This document shows, in pieces, positions 1 through 5,678 of a DNA stretch of 10,242 nucleotides; the first letter of the stretch is position 1; each line of letters opens with the position of its first letter. Under the pieces are notes generated by a model. That model was not told where the DNA came from, searched no databases, and worked only from the letters and a program-made list of their open reading frames with translations. Made by a program: the position numbers and the translations under genes. Source of the stretch: Oscillospiraceae bacterium (GTDB lineage Bacteria > Bacillota > Clostridia > Oscillospirales > UBA929); NCBI GenBank assembly GCA_031271325.1, contig JAISVY010000154.1, forward strand, positions 1 through 10,242. Direction: 5' to 3'.

Positions 1-20
1 CGCGCCCTACGCGTCCTGAT

Positions 21-55
21 TGTCCATTGTCAACTGTCAATTGTACATTGCCATA
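21..55. repeat. Degenerate heptanucleotide tandem repeat
   Basis: Five consecutive 7-base units can be read: TGTCCAT, TGTCAAC, TGTCAAT, TGTACAT, TGCCATA (consensus about TGTCAAT). They lie in the AT-rich stretch downstream of rsmH. Similar TGTCAAT/ATTGACA heptad runs are, from memory, seen between genes in other bacterial genomes, but no search was possible. No coding sense or protein-binding role can be assigned. The left border is unclear because the window starts 20 bases away. Confidence 0.6.
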
Positions 56-63
56 AGGCGCTC

Positions 64-82
64 GTTCGCCTTTCAGGCGAAC
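64..82. other. Small perfect hairpin after rsmH
   Basis: GTTCGCC and GGCGAAC form a perfect 7-base-pair stem around a 5-base loop. It lies 21 bases past the rsmH stop codon in the direction of transcription. No T-run follows it on the minus strand, so it is not a standard intrinsic terminator. It could be a transcript 3'-end or processing structure, or part of a repeat element together with the heptads next to it. Confidence 0.4.
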
Positions 83-102
83 ACGCAATTTTCAACACTT
101 CG

Positions 103-1014
103 TTATAATTTCTCCGCGACGCGCAATACGGCGCTGGCGGATCGCGGATTTTCTTCGACCTCGCGCTGTGAAGGTTTTTGCCTTCCCAGCAACCGTACCG
201 TTGGTTTGTTGCCGCATACGCAGACCGGAAAATCCGGGGGGCAGGTACAGCCTTTGGCGGCTTCCGCCATCACGCGCTTGACGATGCGGTCTTCCAGCGA
301 GTGAAACGCGATTACGGCGAGTCTTCCGCCGCCCGCCAATCTGTTCAAAGCCGCGCTCAGCCCGGTTTCCAGTGCGTCCAACTCGCCGTTGACGGCGATC
401 CGCAGCGCCTGAAAGGTTCGCCGCGCCGGATGCTGCGCTTCACGCCGCCCTTTCGGGGGCATCGACTCCAAAATCGCGTCGGTCAGCTCGGCGGTGCTGC
501 GGAGCGGGCGGGCGGCTACAATCCCCCGCGCGATCTGCGGCGCGTACCGCTCTTCTCCGTAATCGTACAGGATCCGTATCAGCGTCCTGTACTCCCAATT
601 GTTAACAATCTCCTCCGCCGTCAGCGGCTGCGATAAATCCATCCGCATATCCAGCGGCGCGTCAAAGCGGTACGAAAACCCCCGTTCCGGCGCGTCGAGC
701 TGCATCGAGCTTACACCGAGGTCTAAGAGAATGCCGTCAACTTCGCCCGCGCCCGCCAGATCCAGCAGGGTATCCAGATCGCGAAAATTCCCTTGGAGCA
801 CCTGTACGCGGTTTGTGAAACGGGCGAGACGGGTTTTACACGCTTCCGCCGCCGCCGCGTCCCGGTCGATGCAAATCAAGGTGCCCCCGCGCTCCGCCAA
901 CAACTCCGAATGCCCGCCGAGACCGGCCGTTCCATCCACATACAAACCCCCGGCGCGCGGGTTCAGCGCTTCCACGCATTCGTCCGGCATCACCGGAATG
1001 TGTGCGTAATTCAT
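103..1014 (-). CDS. rsmH: 16S rRNA (cytosine(1402)-N(4))-methyltransferase RsmH
   Basis: RsmH (MraW) uses S-adenosylmethionine to methylate N4 of cytidine 1402 in the decoding centre of 16S rRNA. The 303-residue product has the family landmarks in order: HIPVM near the N-terminus, the SAM-binding loop DGTAGLGGHS (residues 27-36), DGILLDLGVSSMQLD, the RGFSYRFDAPLDMRMD block, AFHSLEDRIVK, and the closing NPRSASAVLRVAEKL. The length is normal for the family. The ATG at 1012-1014 is chosen because family members begin just ahead of the HIPVM motif; an in-frame ATG 78 bases upstream would add an unrelated arginine/tryptophan-rich stretch lying inside mraZ. The start is one base past the mraZ stop, so the pair is almost surely translationally coupled. 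A GGGG about seven bases before the ATG is the only ribosome-binding signal. The next dcw genes (ftsL, penicillin-binding protein) are not visible in the 102 bases downstream. Confidence 0.96.
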   Translation of the reverse strand: MNYAHIPVMPDECVEALNPRAGGLYVDGTAGLGGHSELLAERGGTLICIDRDAAAAEACKTRLARFTNRVQVLQGNFRDLDTLLDLAGAGEVDGILLDLGVSSMQLDAPERGFSYRFDAPLDMRMDLSQPLTAEEIVNNWEYRTLIRILYDYGEERYAPQIARGIVAARPLRSTAELTDAILESMPPKGRREAQHPARRTFQALRIAVNGELDALETGLSAALNRLAGGGRLAVIAFHSLEDRIVKRVMAEAAKGCTCPPDFPVCVCGNKPTVRLLGRQKPSQREVEENPRSASAVLRVAEKL

Positions 1015-1015
1015 A

Positions 1016-1441
1016 CTACAGCCCCAAAAGGTCCATCGCGGTTTCCATCGGGGTTTCGCCGAACTTCCGGCACTCTTCCTCCCATGCCGCATCGTTCCAT
1101 ATCTCCGCGTAGTCCCCCGCTCCGATGATCGCGATATTTTTATCGATCTTCGCGTGCTCCCGCAGCGCCGGGGAGAGCATCACCCGCCCCTGGCTGTCCG
1201 CCACGCAGTCCTGCGCCGTTGAATACAGATTGCGCCGCAGATCCCGCGACTGGGACTTCGGCAATTCGGAAAGGTTTTCCCGGAGCTTGTCCCATTGCTC
1301 CTGATTATAGACGCACAGGTACTGACTGGAACCTTTGAAGATGTAAAAGGGTTCGCCCAAAGCTTTCAGCAGGCGGGAAGGCATGAAAAAGCGACCCTTC
1401 GCGTCCACGCCGTGCCGGTATTCACCGGTTAAGCTGTTCAA
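1016..1441 (-). CDS. mraZ: Transcriptional regulator / division-cluster protein MraZ
   Basis: MraZ is a DNA-binding protein of the SpoVT-AbrB fold, known in other bacteria to bind repeats ahead of its own operon and control the mraZ-rsmH genes. The 141-residue product has both swapped-hairpin half-repeats: GEYRHGVDAKGRF (residues 6-18) and DSQGRVMLSPALREHAKI (from about 82), followed by NIAIIGAGDYAEIW. Length is normal. The start is TTG (1439-1441): it follows AAGGAGGGG at good spacing and gives the usual distance to the first DAKGR motif; no ATG lies between the ribosome binding site and that motif. Transcription should begin at the promoter at 1486-1515, and three 10-base repeats in the leader are a likely autoregulatory site. 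rsmH follows after one base. Confidence 0.96.
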   Translation of the reverse strand: MNSLTGEYRHGVDAKGRFFMPSRLLKALGEPFYIFKGSSQYLCVYNQEQWDKLRENLSELPKSQSRDLRRNLYSTAQDCVADSQGRVMLSPALREHAKIDKNIAIIGAGDYAEIWNDAAWEEECRKFGETPMETAMDLLGL

Positions 1442-1450
1442 GCCGCTCCC

Positions 1451-1480
1451 CTCCTTTTCGCTCCACTTCGCTCCTAACTG
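1451..1480 (-). promoter_or_regulatory. Three 10-base direct repeats, likely MraZ-binding boxes
   Basis: Read on the minus strand, three consecutive decamers align exactly: CAGTTAGGAG, CGAAGTGGAG and CGAAAAGGAG. They share GGAG at the same phase, and the second contains GTGGAG. A fourth, poorer unit (GGGAGCGGCT) runs up to the start codon. MraZ is known to bind short G-rich direct repeats (TGGG- or GTGG-type) with about one helical turn of spacing ahead of its own gene. The repeats sit between the predicted transcription start and the start codon, and the last one overlaps the ribosome binding site, so bound MraZ could block early transcription. Assignment is by position and pattern only. Confidence 0.55.
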
Positions 1481-1485
1481 GTTTT

Positions 1486-1515
1486 AGTATACTGCATAAC
1501 CCTCCCATTTTGCAA
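1486..1515 (-). promoter_or_regulatory. Sigma-A-type promoter of mraZ-rsmH
   Basis: On the minus strand TTGCAA (1510-1515) and TATACT (1486-1491) are separated by 18 bases. The predicted transcription start is near 1479, giving a leader of roughly 40 bases before the mraZ TTG codon. TGGGAGGG lies in the spacer and could be a further MraZ contact. Confidence 0.6.
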
Positions 1516-1632
1516 GCATTATTTTTCGGTTTTGAGAACGTTTTCGTGCCGAACATTTGTAATATTCAAAGAAACCGTTACTTTTTCGTATTTTACACGC
1601 GTGTTCGATTATTTATAAAACACATGTTTGCC

Positions 1633-1669
1633 TAAAACAAAACATGGCGTCTCCGATCAGGAGACGCCA
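1633..1669 (-). terminator. Intrinsic terminator after the ptsH-to-coiled-coil gene run
   Basis: TGGCGTCTCC (1645-1654) and GGAGACGCCA (1660-1669) form a perfect 10-base-pair stem with a 5-base loop. On the minus strand it is followed at once by TGTTTTGTTTTAG, a good U-rich tract. It lies about 100 bases past the stop of the coiled-coil gene and ends that transcription unit ahead of the mraZ promoter. The other flank has only short A-rich stretches, so it probably works in one direction. Confidence 0.85.
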
Positions 1670-1769
1670 CAAGGTATTGCGTTAAAAACCCAAACAACCG
1701 AGCTGTTTTATAAATGTTGCAAAAGCATCAAAATGTAATAAACATGTAATATTGGTTACAAAAAAACTT

Positions 1770-2231
1770 TTACCGTTTCGCCGTGTTCCGAAACTCCAGC
1801 CGGGAACGCCGCACCTCGTTCAAGGCGGTGTTGATGGCTTCCTCGGTGCGCTTGAGCAGGTCGTCTACATATTCGTTGGTGGCTTGGCGCAGCTCCCGCG
1901 TTTTGTTTTTGGTCACCGTCTCCAGCTCCTGCGCCTTGCGGCGGGCGGTAGCGAGGATCTCCTCCTCGGAGGTCAGGCGGCGGGCGCGTTCCTCCGCCGT
2001 CTTCACGATCGACTCGGCTTCACTTTTGGCTTTGCTCATCATATCGTTGCGCTGCGCCACGATGCTGGTTGCTTTACGCAGTTCCTCCGGCAGATTCTGC
2101 GTAATCTCGTCGAGCAAACCCATCGCCTTGTCTTTGTCCAGTACGCACTTATCGCTGCCCAGCGGCAGGGTAAACGAGTCCTCGATCTGCGCGCGCAGCA
2201 TGTCCAGCAAATCTTCCACCTGATGCGGCAT
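1770..2231 (-). CDS. CoaD-linked coiled-coil protein, function unknown
   Basis: The 153-residue product is strongly charged and helical. A short N-terminal segment (1-30) with SFTLPLGSDKCVLD leads into residues 31-60, which include LDEITQNLPEELRKA. From about residue 60 to 145 there is a long run rich in Glu, Lys, Arg and Ala, with heptad-like spacing, that should form one extended coiled coil. There is no signal peptide or membrane segment. Related clostridial proteins near coaD are often labelled 'ATPase' or 'ATP synthase subunit b/E-like' because of the coiled coil. No Walker motif is visible, so I do not accept an ATPase activity. The ATG has a strong AAGGAGGGG seven bases upstream. It follows coaD by 14 bases and ends the transcription unit before the terminator. 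A scaffold or cell-envelope role is possible but unproven. Confidence 0.85.
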   Translation of the reverse strand: MPHQVEDLLDMLRAQIEDSFTLPLGSDKCVLDKDKAMGLLDEITQNLPEELRKATSIVAQRNDMMSKAKSEAESIVKTAEERARRLTSEEEILATARRKAQELETVTKNKTRELRQATNEYVDDLLKRTEEAINTALNEVRRSRLEFRNTAKR

Positions 2232-2245
2232 GAGCAGTCCCCTCC

Positions 2246-2731
2246 TTATTTTTGGTTACGCAGCCTCGCGACAATCTCGTGATAAACTTCCTGCGGAATC
2301 AGCCCGCTTACGTCCCCGCCGTAGGAGCATACTTCCTTGATGACGCTGGAGCTGAGGTATTGGTACGTCTCGCTCGCCGTCAGGAAGACGGTGTCCAGGG
2401 TGCGGTTGAGTTTACGGTTCATCAGCGCCATCTGGAATTCCAGCTCGAAATCCGAAACCGCGCGCAAGCCTTTGACAACAACGACCTCGCCCTTTTCGGC
2501 GCATACCTCGGCCAGCAGGCGGTCGGAGCTTTCCACCGTCACGCCGCGCAGACCCGCCGTCACTTTGCGCAGCATCGCGGTGCGCTCTTCGGTTGTAAAG
2601 TTATACGTTTTCCGGCTGTTCTGCATCACCATGACCACCGTACGGTCGAAGATACGCGCCGCCCGCTCGATGATGTCCATATGTCCCAGCGTCACCGGGT
2701 CGAAACTGCCCGGGCAGATCGCGGTTTTCAT
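2246..2731 (-). CDS. coaD: Phosphopantetheine adenylyltransferase CoaD
   Basis: CoaD transfers AMP from ATP to 4'-phosphopantetheine, the next-to-last step of coenzyme A synthesis. The 161-residue product is normal in length and has the nucleotidyltransferase signatures: PGSFDPVTLGH (residues 8-17, with the TxGH ATP-binding motif), KGLRAVSDFELEFQ (from 87), and SSSVIKE (127-133, the second ATP-binding motif). The start at 2729-2731 places PGSFDP where the family has it; an in-frame upstream start would add 40 unrelated residues lying inside rsmD. The ATG overlaps the rsmD TGA as ATGA, so the two are translationally coupled. GGAGGGG lies six bases before the ATG. The rsmD-coaD order is widespread in Firmicutes. 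Confidence 0.97.
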   Translation of the reverse strand: MKTAICPGSFDPVTLGHMDIIERAARIFDRTVVMVMQNSRKTYNFTTEERTAMLRKVTAGLRGVTVESSDRLLAEVCAEKGEVVVVKGLRAVSDFELEFQMALMNRKLNRTLDTVFLTASETYQYLSSSVIKEVCSYGGDVSGLIPQEVYHEIVARLRNQK

Positions 2732-3279
2732 TGCGTCCCCTCCGTTTGCCGCGCATACAGCAGCAGCTGCTTGCTGCCGTACGGGTAGGTTTTTTGCAGG
2801 GCATAACCCGTATGCGCTTCCGGCGGTTCGGTTTCTCTCGCGCACTCGCACAGGATAAACCCGCCCGGGCTGACCATATCCCGCCGGAATAAAATTTGCA
2901 GCGTCTTTTTCGCCAGCTGAGATTGGTACGGCGGGTCGAGCAGCACAATGTCAAACGTACCCGCGGCACTCTCCAGCCACCGTAAAACCTCGGCGACGCG
3001 CACCTCAAAACGTCCGGCGAAAAACCGCGCGTTCTCCCGTATCACGTCCGCGGCGGCTCCCGACTGCTCCACAAAGACGCATTCCCGCGCGCCGCGGCTG
3101 AGCGCTTCCACGCCCAGCTGCCCCGAACCGGCAAACAAATCCAGCACCCGCCGCCCCTCTAAATGGAACTGCAAGATGTTGAAGATCGATTCCTTCACCC
3201 GGTCGGAAGTGGGGCGCGTCCCCTCCTCCGGCACCGGTTTGAGCTTTCTGCCCCTCGCTTCGCCTGCTATGATTCGCAT
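2728..3279 (-). CDS. rsmD: 16S rRNA (guanine(966)-N(2))-methyltransferase RsmD
   Basis: RsmD methylates N2 of guanosine 966 in 16S rRNA with S-adenosylmethionine as donor. The 183-residue product begins MRIIAGEARGRKL and carries RPTSDRVKESIFNIL (residues 22-36), the SAM-binding block VLDLFAGSGQLGVEALSRGA (45-64) and the catalytic motif LLDPPY (113-118). This is the full family architecture and length. The ATG is the only in-frame start ahead of the conserved MRIIAG. GGAGG lies 14 bases upstream, which is far, so initiation may depend on the purine-rich AAGAAG in between. The stop overlaps the coaD start. The 108 bases before it separate it from uvrC and carry the repeat at 3304-3347; I see no convincing promoter there. 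Confidence 0.95.
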   Translation of the reverse strand: MRIIAGEARGRKLKPVPEEGTRPTSDRVKESIFNILQFHLEGRRVLDLFAGSGQLGVEALSRGARECVFVEQSGAAADVIRENARFFAGRFEVRVAEVLRWLESAAGTFDIVLLDPPYQSQLAKKTLQILFRRDMVSPGGFILCECARETEPPEAHTGYALQKTYPYGSKQLLLYARQTEGTQ

Positions 3280-3303
3280 CTTGTTTCTTCTTGCCTCCGG
3301 CGG

Positions 3304-3347
3304 CCAAAGAACCTTTTTTGCGAAACGGTTCCGAAACGGTTCTTTGG
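3304..3347. repeat. Inverted repeat enclosing a tandem direct repeat, uvrC-rsmD gap
   Basis: CCAAAGAACC (3304-3313) and GGTTCTTTGG (3338-3347) are perfect 10-base inverted repeats, 24 bases apart. Between and overlapping them, CGAAACGGTTC occurs twice in tandem (3321-3331 and 3332-3342). A run of six T (3314-3319) lies next to the left arm. Neither strand shows the stem-then-U-tract order of an intrinsic terminator. It could be an attenuation structure between uvrC and rsmD, a regulator site, or a copy of a dispersed intergenic repeat. Confidence 0.6.
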
Positions 3348-3387
3348 GTTCTCTAAAAAATTCATGTTACGGGTGACCGGGGGATGT

Positions 3388-5250
3388 CTACGCGGGTTCG
3401 CAGGGATTGTGGAAGTGGTTGTATACATTGACGGCGACGGATTTCGGGAGCAGCGCTTCCAGCTCCTCCGGGGTGGCGGACGCGATTTTCTGTACGCTCT
3501 TGAAATGCCGCAGCAGCGTGTCTTTTCTGCTCCCGCCCAACCCCGCGATGCCGTCCAGCTCGGAGTCGAACTTGCTCCGCTGTTTTTGATGAAAGGCGAT
3601 GGCGCTGCGGTGCGTTTCTTCCTGAATCTGCGCCACCAGCGCGAAGACGCCGGGGCTTCCGGTCAAGGCGGCTTCCGCGCCGTCCGGGTTGACGACCGCT
3701 CTCGTGCGGTGCTTGTCGTCTTTCACCATGCCAAAAACCGGGATGTCCAACCCGAACCCGTCCAAAACACGCCGCGCCATCGATGCGTGGGTCGCGCCGC
3801 CGTCCACCAGCAGCAGGTCGGGAGCTTCGTCAAACCCCGCTTCGCCTTTGATCAGGCGGGCAAAGCGCCGTGTCAGCACTTCCTCCATCGAGTGATAGTC
3901 GTCGCGGATGTCTTGGTTTTTAATGATAAACTGCTTGTACGCTTTTTTCAGCGGCTTGCCGTTTTTATAACAGACCATCGCGCCGACCCGCCCGCTGTCG
4001 CCCGTGTTGGAGATGTCTACCGATTCGATCCGTTCGGGCGGCTCGGGGAGCGAGAGGATACGCTTCAGTTCCGAGAGCAGGAAGCGGGTCTTTTCCTCGC
4101 GGGTGGTCACCCGCGCGATCTCTTCGGCGGCGTTGCGCGCCGCCATCTTCACCAGTTCCGCCTTTTGCCCGCGCTGGGGCACCAAAAACTCTGTCTTCAT
4201 GCCCTTTGAGAGAAACGCGTCTTTTAACAGCTCCGTATCTTCGATCGGGTGCGACAGCAGTACATACCGGGGTATCTTGCCGCGCGTCATATAATACTGC
4301 GATACGAACGCGGAAAGCAGTTCCTCCGGCGACTCCCCCGTCTCCTCCGACATCTCCGTATCGCGCCCCATCAGGTTGCCGTCGAGATAATGCAGTACGG
4401 CGACGCCGTTCCGCGCTTCGCCGATTACGGCGGCGACCGCGTCGGTATCGGCCATGCCCCCGCCTACGACGATCTGCCGCCTGCTCAGCGCCTCGATCGA
4501 ACGCATCTCGTCGCGGATCTGCGCCGCCGCCTCAAACCGCAGATTCTCGGCGTGGGTTTGCATCTCGGCTTCCAGTTCCTTGTAAAGCCCTGCCGTCTTA
4601 CCTTCCATCATCAATACGGCGCGCCGGATCCGTTCGTTGAACGCCTCCTCGCCGATGCCGCCCCGGCAAACGCCGATACAGCGGTTCATATGAAACTGTA
4701 AGCAAGGGCGGCCTTTGCCGATATCGCGCGGAAAAACCCGTTTGCAGGAGGGCAGGCGCAGGGTGGTTTGCAGCGAGTCGATCACCGTCTGGGAGATGCC
4801 CCAGCCGCCGTACGGTCCGTAATAACGGGAGCCGTCTTTGACAAGCTGGTTGTCGTGCACCACCGACAGAGCCGGATACGCGCCCGGCGACAGCCGGATG
4901 AACGGATACCCGCTCCCGTCCTTGAGTTTGATGTTGTAGCGCGGGCGGTGCCGCCGTATCAGGGAGCACTCCAGAACCAGCGCCTCAAACTCACTGACCG
5001 TGATGATGGTGTCGAAATCGTATACACGCTCTACCATCCGGCGGGTCTTGGGACTGTGCGCCGCGCTGTCTTGAAAGTAAGAGGTCACGCGGTTTCTTAA
5101 GCGTTTGGCTTTGCCGACATAGATTACCTTGCCCTTTTTGTCGGCCATGATGTACACCCCGGGCTGCAGCGGAAGGGACAGCGCTTTGACCTTCAGCCGC
5201 TCAATCGCAGAAAGGCCGCCGTCAACGGCGGCGCTTTCGGTTGTGTTCAT
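3388..5250 (-). CDS. uvrC: Excinuclease ABC subunit C (UvrC)
   Basis: UvrC makes both incisions in nucleotide excision repair after UvrA2-UvrB marks the lesion. The 620-residue product is complete. The N-terminal GIY-YIG nuclease shows GVY (31-33), YVGKAK (44-49) and the catalytic Glu in LECSLI (Glu94). Cys169, Cys183, Cys191 and Cys195 match the spacing of the iron-sulphur cysteines known in UvrC. A UvrB-binding UVR motif lies at about 219-254. The C-terminal RNase H-like nuclease has Asp412 (VDISN), Asp483 (LLVDGG) and His547 (EETHRSAI), and a helix-hairpin-helix pair follows (about 563-613). The N-terminus is some ten residues longer than in Bacillus, and the ribosome binding site (GAGTGA inside the end of ptsH) is weak, so the exact start is less sure. 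It starts 9 bases after the ptsH stop and so is probably co-transcribed with it. Confidence 0.97.
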   Translation of the reverse strand: MNTTESAAVDGGLSAIERLKVKALSLPLQPGVYIMADKKGKVIYVGKAKRLRNRVTSYFQDSAAHSPKTRRMVERVYDFDTIITVSEFEALVLECSLIRRHRPRYNIKLKDGSGYPFIRLSPGAYPALSVVHDNQLVKDGSRYYGPYGGWGISQTVIDSLQTTLRLPSCKRVFPRDIGKGRPCLQFHMNRCIGVCRGGIGEEAFNERIRRAVLMMEGKTAGLYKELEAEMQTHAENLRFEAAAQIRDEMRSIEALSRRQIVVGGGMADTDAVAAVIGEARNGVAVLHYLDGNLMGRDTEMSEETGESPEELLSAFVSQYYMTRGKIPRYVLLSHPIEDTELLKDAFLSKGMKTEFLVPQRGQKAELVKMAARNAAEEIARVTTREEKTRFLLSELKRILSLPEPPERIESVDISNTGDSGRVGAMVCYKNGKPLKKAYKQFIIKNQDIRDDYHSMEEVLTRRFARLIKGEAGFDEAPDLLLVDGGATHASMARRVLDGFGLDIPVFGMVKDDKHRTRAVVNPDGAEAALTGSPGVFALVAQIQEETHRSAIAFHQKQRSKFDSELDGIAGLGGSRKDTLLRHFKSVQKIASATPEELEALLPKSVAVNVYNHFHNPCEPA

Positions 5251-5259
5251 CGTTTCGCG

Positions 5260-5523
5260 TCACTCAAACAGTTCGGACGAGATCAGGTTCTTCAGAGCTT
5301 CGACGGCGTCGTCTTCGTCCGCTCCGTCGGCAATGATGGTGATGGAAGAATTTTTCACGATACCCAAACTGAGCACGCCGAGCAAACTTTTGGCGTTGAC
5401 GCGGCGTTCGTCCTTCTCAACCCAAATGCTGGACTTAAACTCGTTGGCTTTCTGTATAAAAAAGGTTGCCGGCCGGGCGTGCAGCCCCACCTGATTGTTC
5501 ACGGTTACTTCCGCTGAAACCAT
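5260..5523 (-). CDS. ptsH: Phosphocarrier protein HPr
   Basis: HPr carries phosphate from enzyme I to sugar-specific EII proteins of the phosphotransferase system, and in Firmicutes also takes part in catabolite control. The 87-residue product has the active site GLHARPA with His15 at the expected position, and the HPr kinase site NAKSLLGVLSLG with Ser46, so both phosphorylation sites are present. The active-site histidine argues against the paralogue Crh, which lacks it. AGGAG lies eight bases before the ATG. The gene is first in its unit behind a strong promoter, next to uvrC rather than ptsI, so it is a stand-alone ptsH or an HPr-family protein; no other PTS gene is in the window. Confidence 0.94.
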   Translation of the reverse strand: MVSAEVTVNNQVGLHARPATFFIQKANEFKSSIWVEKDERRVNAKSLLGVLSLGIVKNSSITIIADGADEDDAVEALKNLISSELFE

Positions 5524-5555
5524 TTCCCCATCTCCTATCTGTTGATTATTGACCC

Positions 5556-5584
5556 ACTATACCAAAAAAATACGGCTAAGTCAA
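5556..5584 (-). promoter_or_regulatory. Sigma-A-type promoter of ptsH-uvrC
   Basis: On the minus strand TTGACT (5579-5584) and TATAGT (5556-5561) are 17 bases apart, with TGG directly before the -10 as an extended element. The spacer contains seven T in a row. This is the best promoter in the window. The predicted start lies about 25 bases ahead of the ptsH ATG, so the leader is short and cannot hold a riboswitch. Confidence 0.8.
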
Positions 5585-5590
5585 GATTTT

Positions 5591-5603
5591 TTTGCCGGGC
5601 AAA
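5591..5603. promoter_or_regulatory. Palindrome between the divergent promoters
   Basis: TTTGCC-G-GGCAAA is a perfect 6-base inverted repeat around one central base. It lies between the -35 boxes of the ptsH promoter (5579-5584) and of the divergent plus-strand promoter (5621-5626). The position suits an operator acting on both units. No regulator can be named from the sequence, and such short palindromes also arise by chance. Confidence 0.3.
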
Positions 5604-5620
5604 GCGCCTAAAAATCCTTG

Positions 5621-5649
5621 TTGCGGTTTGCTTTACGGTATGGTATAAT
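5621..5649 (+). promoter_or_regulatory. Sigma-A-type promoter of the CNNM-metF-metH unit
   Basis: TTGCGG (5621-5626) and a perfect TATAAT (5644-5649) are 17 bases apart, with TGG just before the -10 (extended -10). The predicted start near 5656 leaves a leader of about 23 bases before the ATG at 5679. That is too short for a magnesium, cobalamin or SAM riboswitch. Confidence 0.75.
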
Positions 5650-5678
5650 CAACAATACAAGGGAGGCGATAGAGAGGA

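Larger units (their letters stand above)
1442..1769. other. 328-base intergenic region
   Basis: This AT-rich gap lies between two minus-strand genes. It holds the terminator of the upstream unit (1633-1669), the mraZ promoter (1486-1515) and the leader repeats (1451-1480). A perfect ACACGCGTGT palindrome lies at 1595-1604, with no assigned role. I see no plausible small protein gene or structured RNA in the rest, and no tRNA. Confidence 0.6.

Noticed and set aside
21..55. CRISPR-like array
   Set aside because: Units are 7 bases, degenerate and without spacers; no cas genes nearby.
1015..1092. Upstream in-frame start for RsmH
   Set aside because: The extra 26 residues lie in mraZ in another frame and precede the conserved N-terminus; RsmH normally starts near HIPVM.
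1752..2282. Plus-strand frames opposite the coiled-coil gene
   Set aside because: Antisense shadows; the minus-strand frame has a strong ribosome binding site and coherent heptads.
2732..2851. Upstream in-frame start for CoaD
   Set aside because: It would add 40 residues unlike any CoaD; the ATGA junction with a good ribosome binding site marks the true start.
3163..4209. 348-codon open frame on the plus strand across rsmD and uvrC
   Set aside because: It overlaps two well-supported genes on the other strand, and the composition is that of an antisense shadow.
5260..5523. Crh instead of HPr
   Set aside because: The active-site His15 is present; Crh has another residue there.
5650..5678. 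Magnesium, SAM or cobalamin riboswitch ahead of the CNNM-metF-metH unit
   Set aside because: The leader after the predicted transcription start is only about 23 bases, and the CNNM-metF gap is 19 bases; no room for an aptamer.
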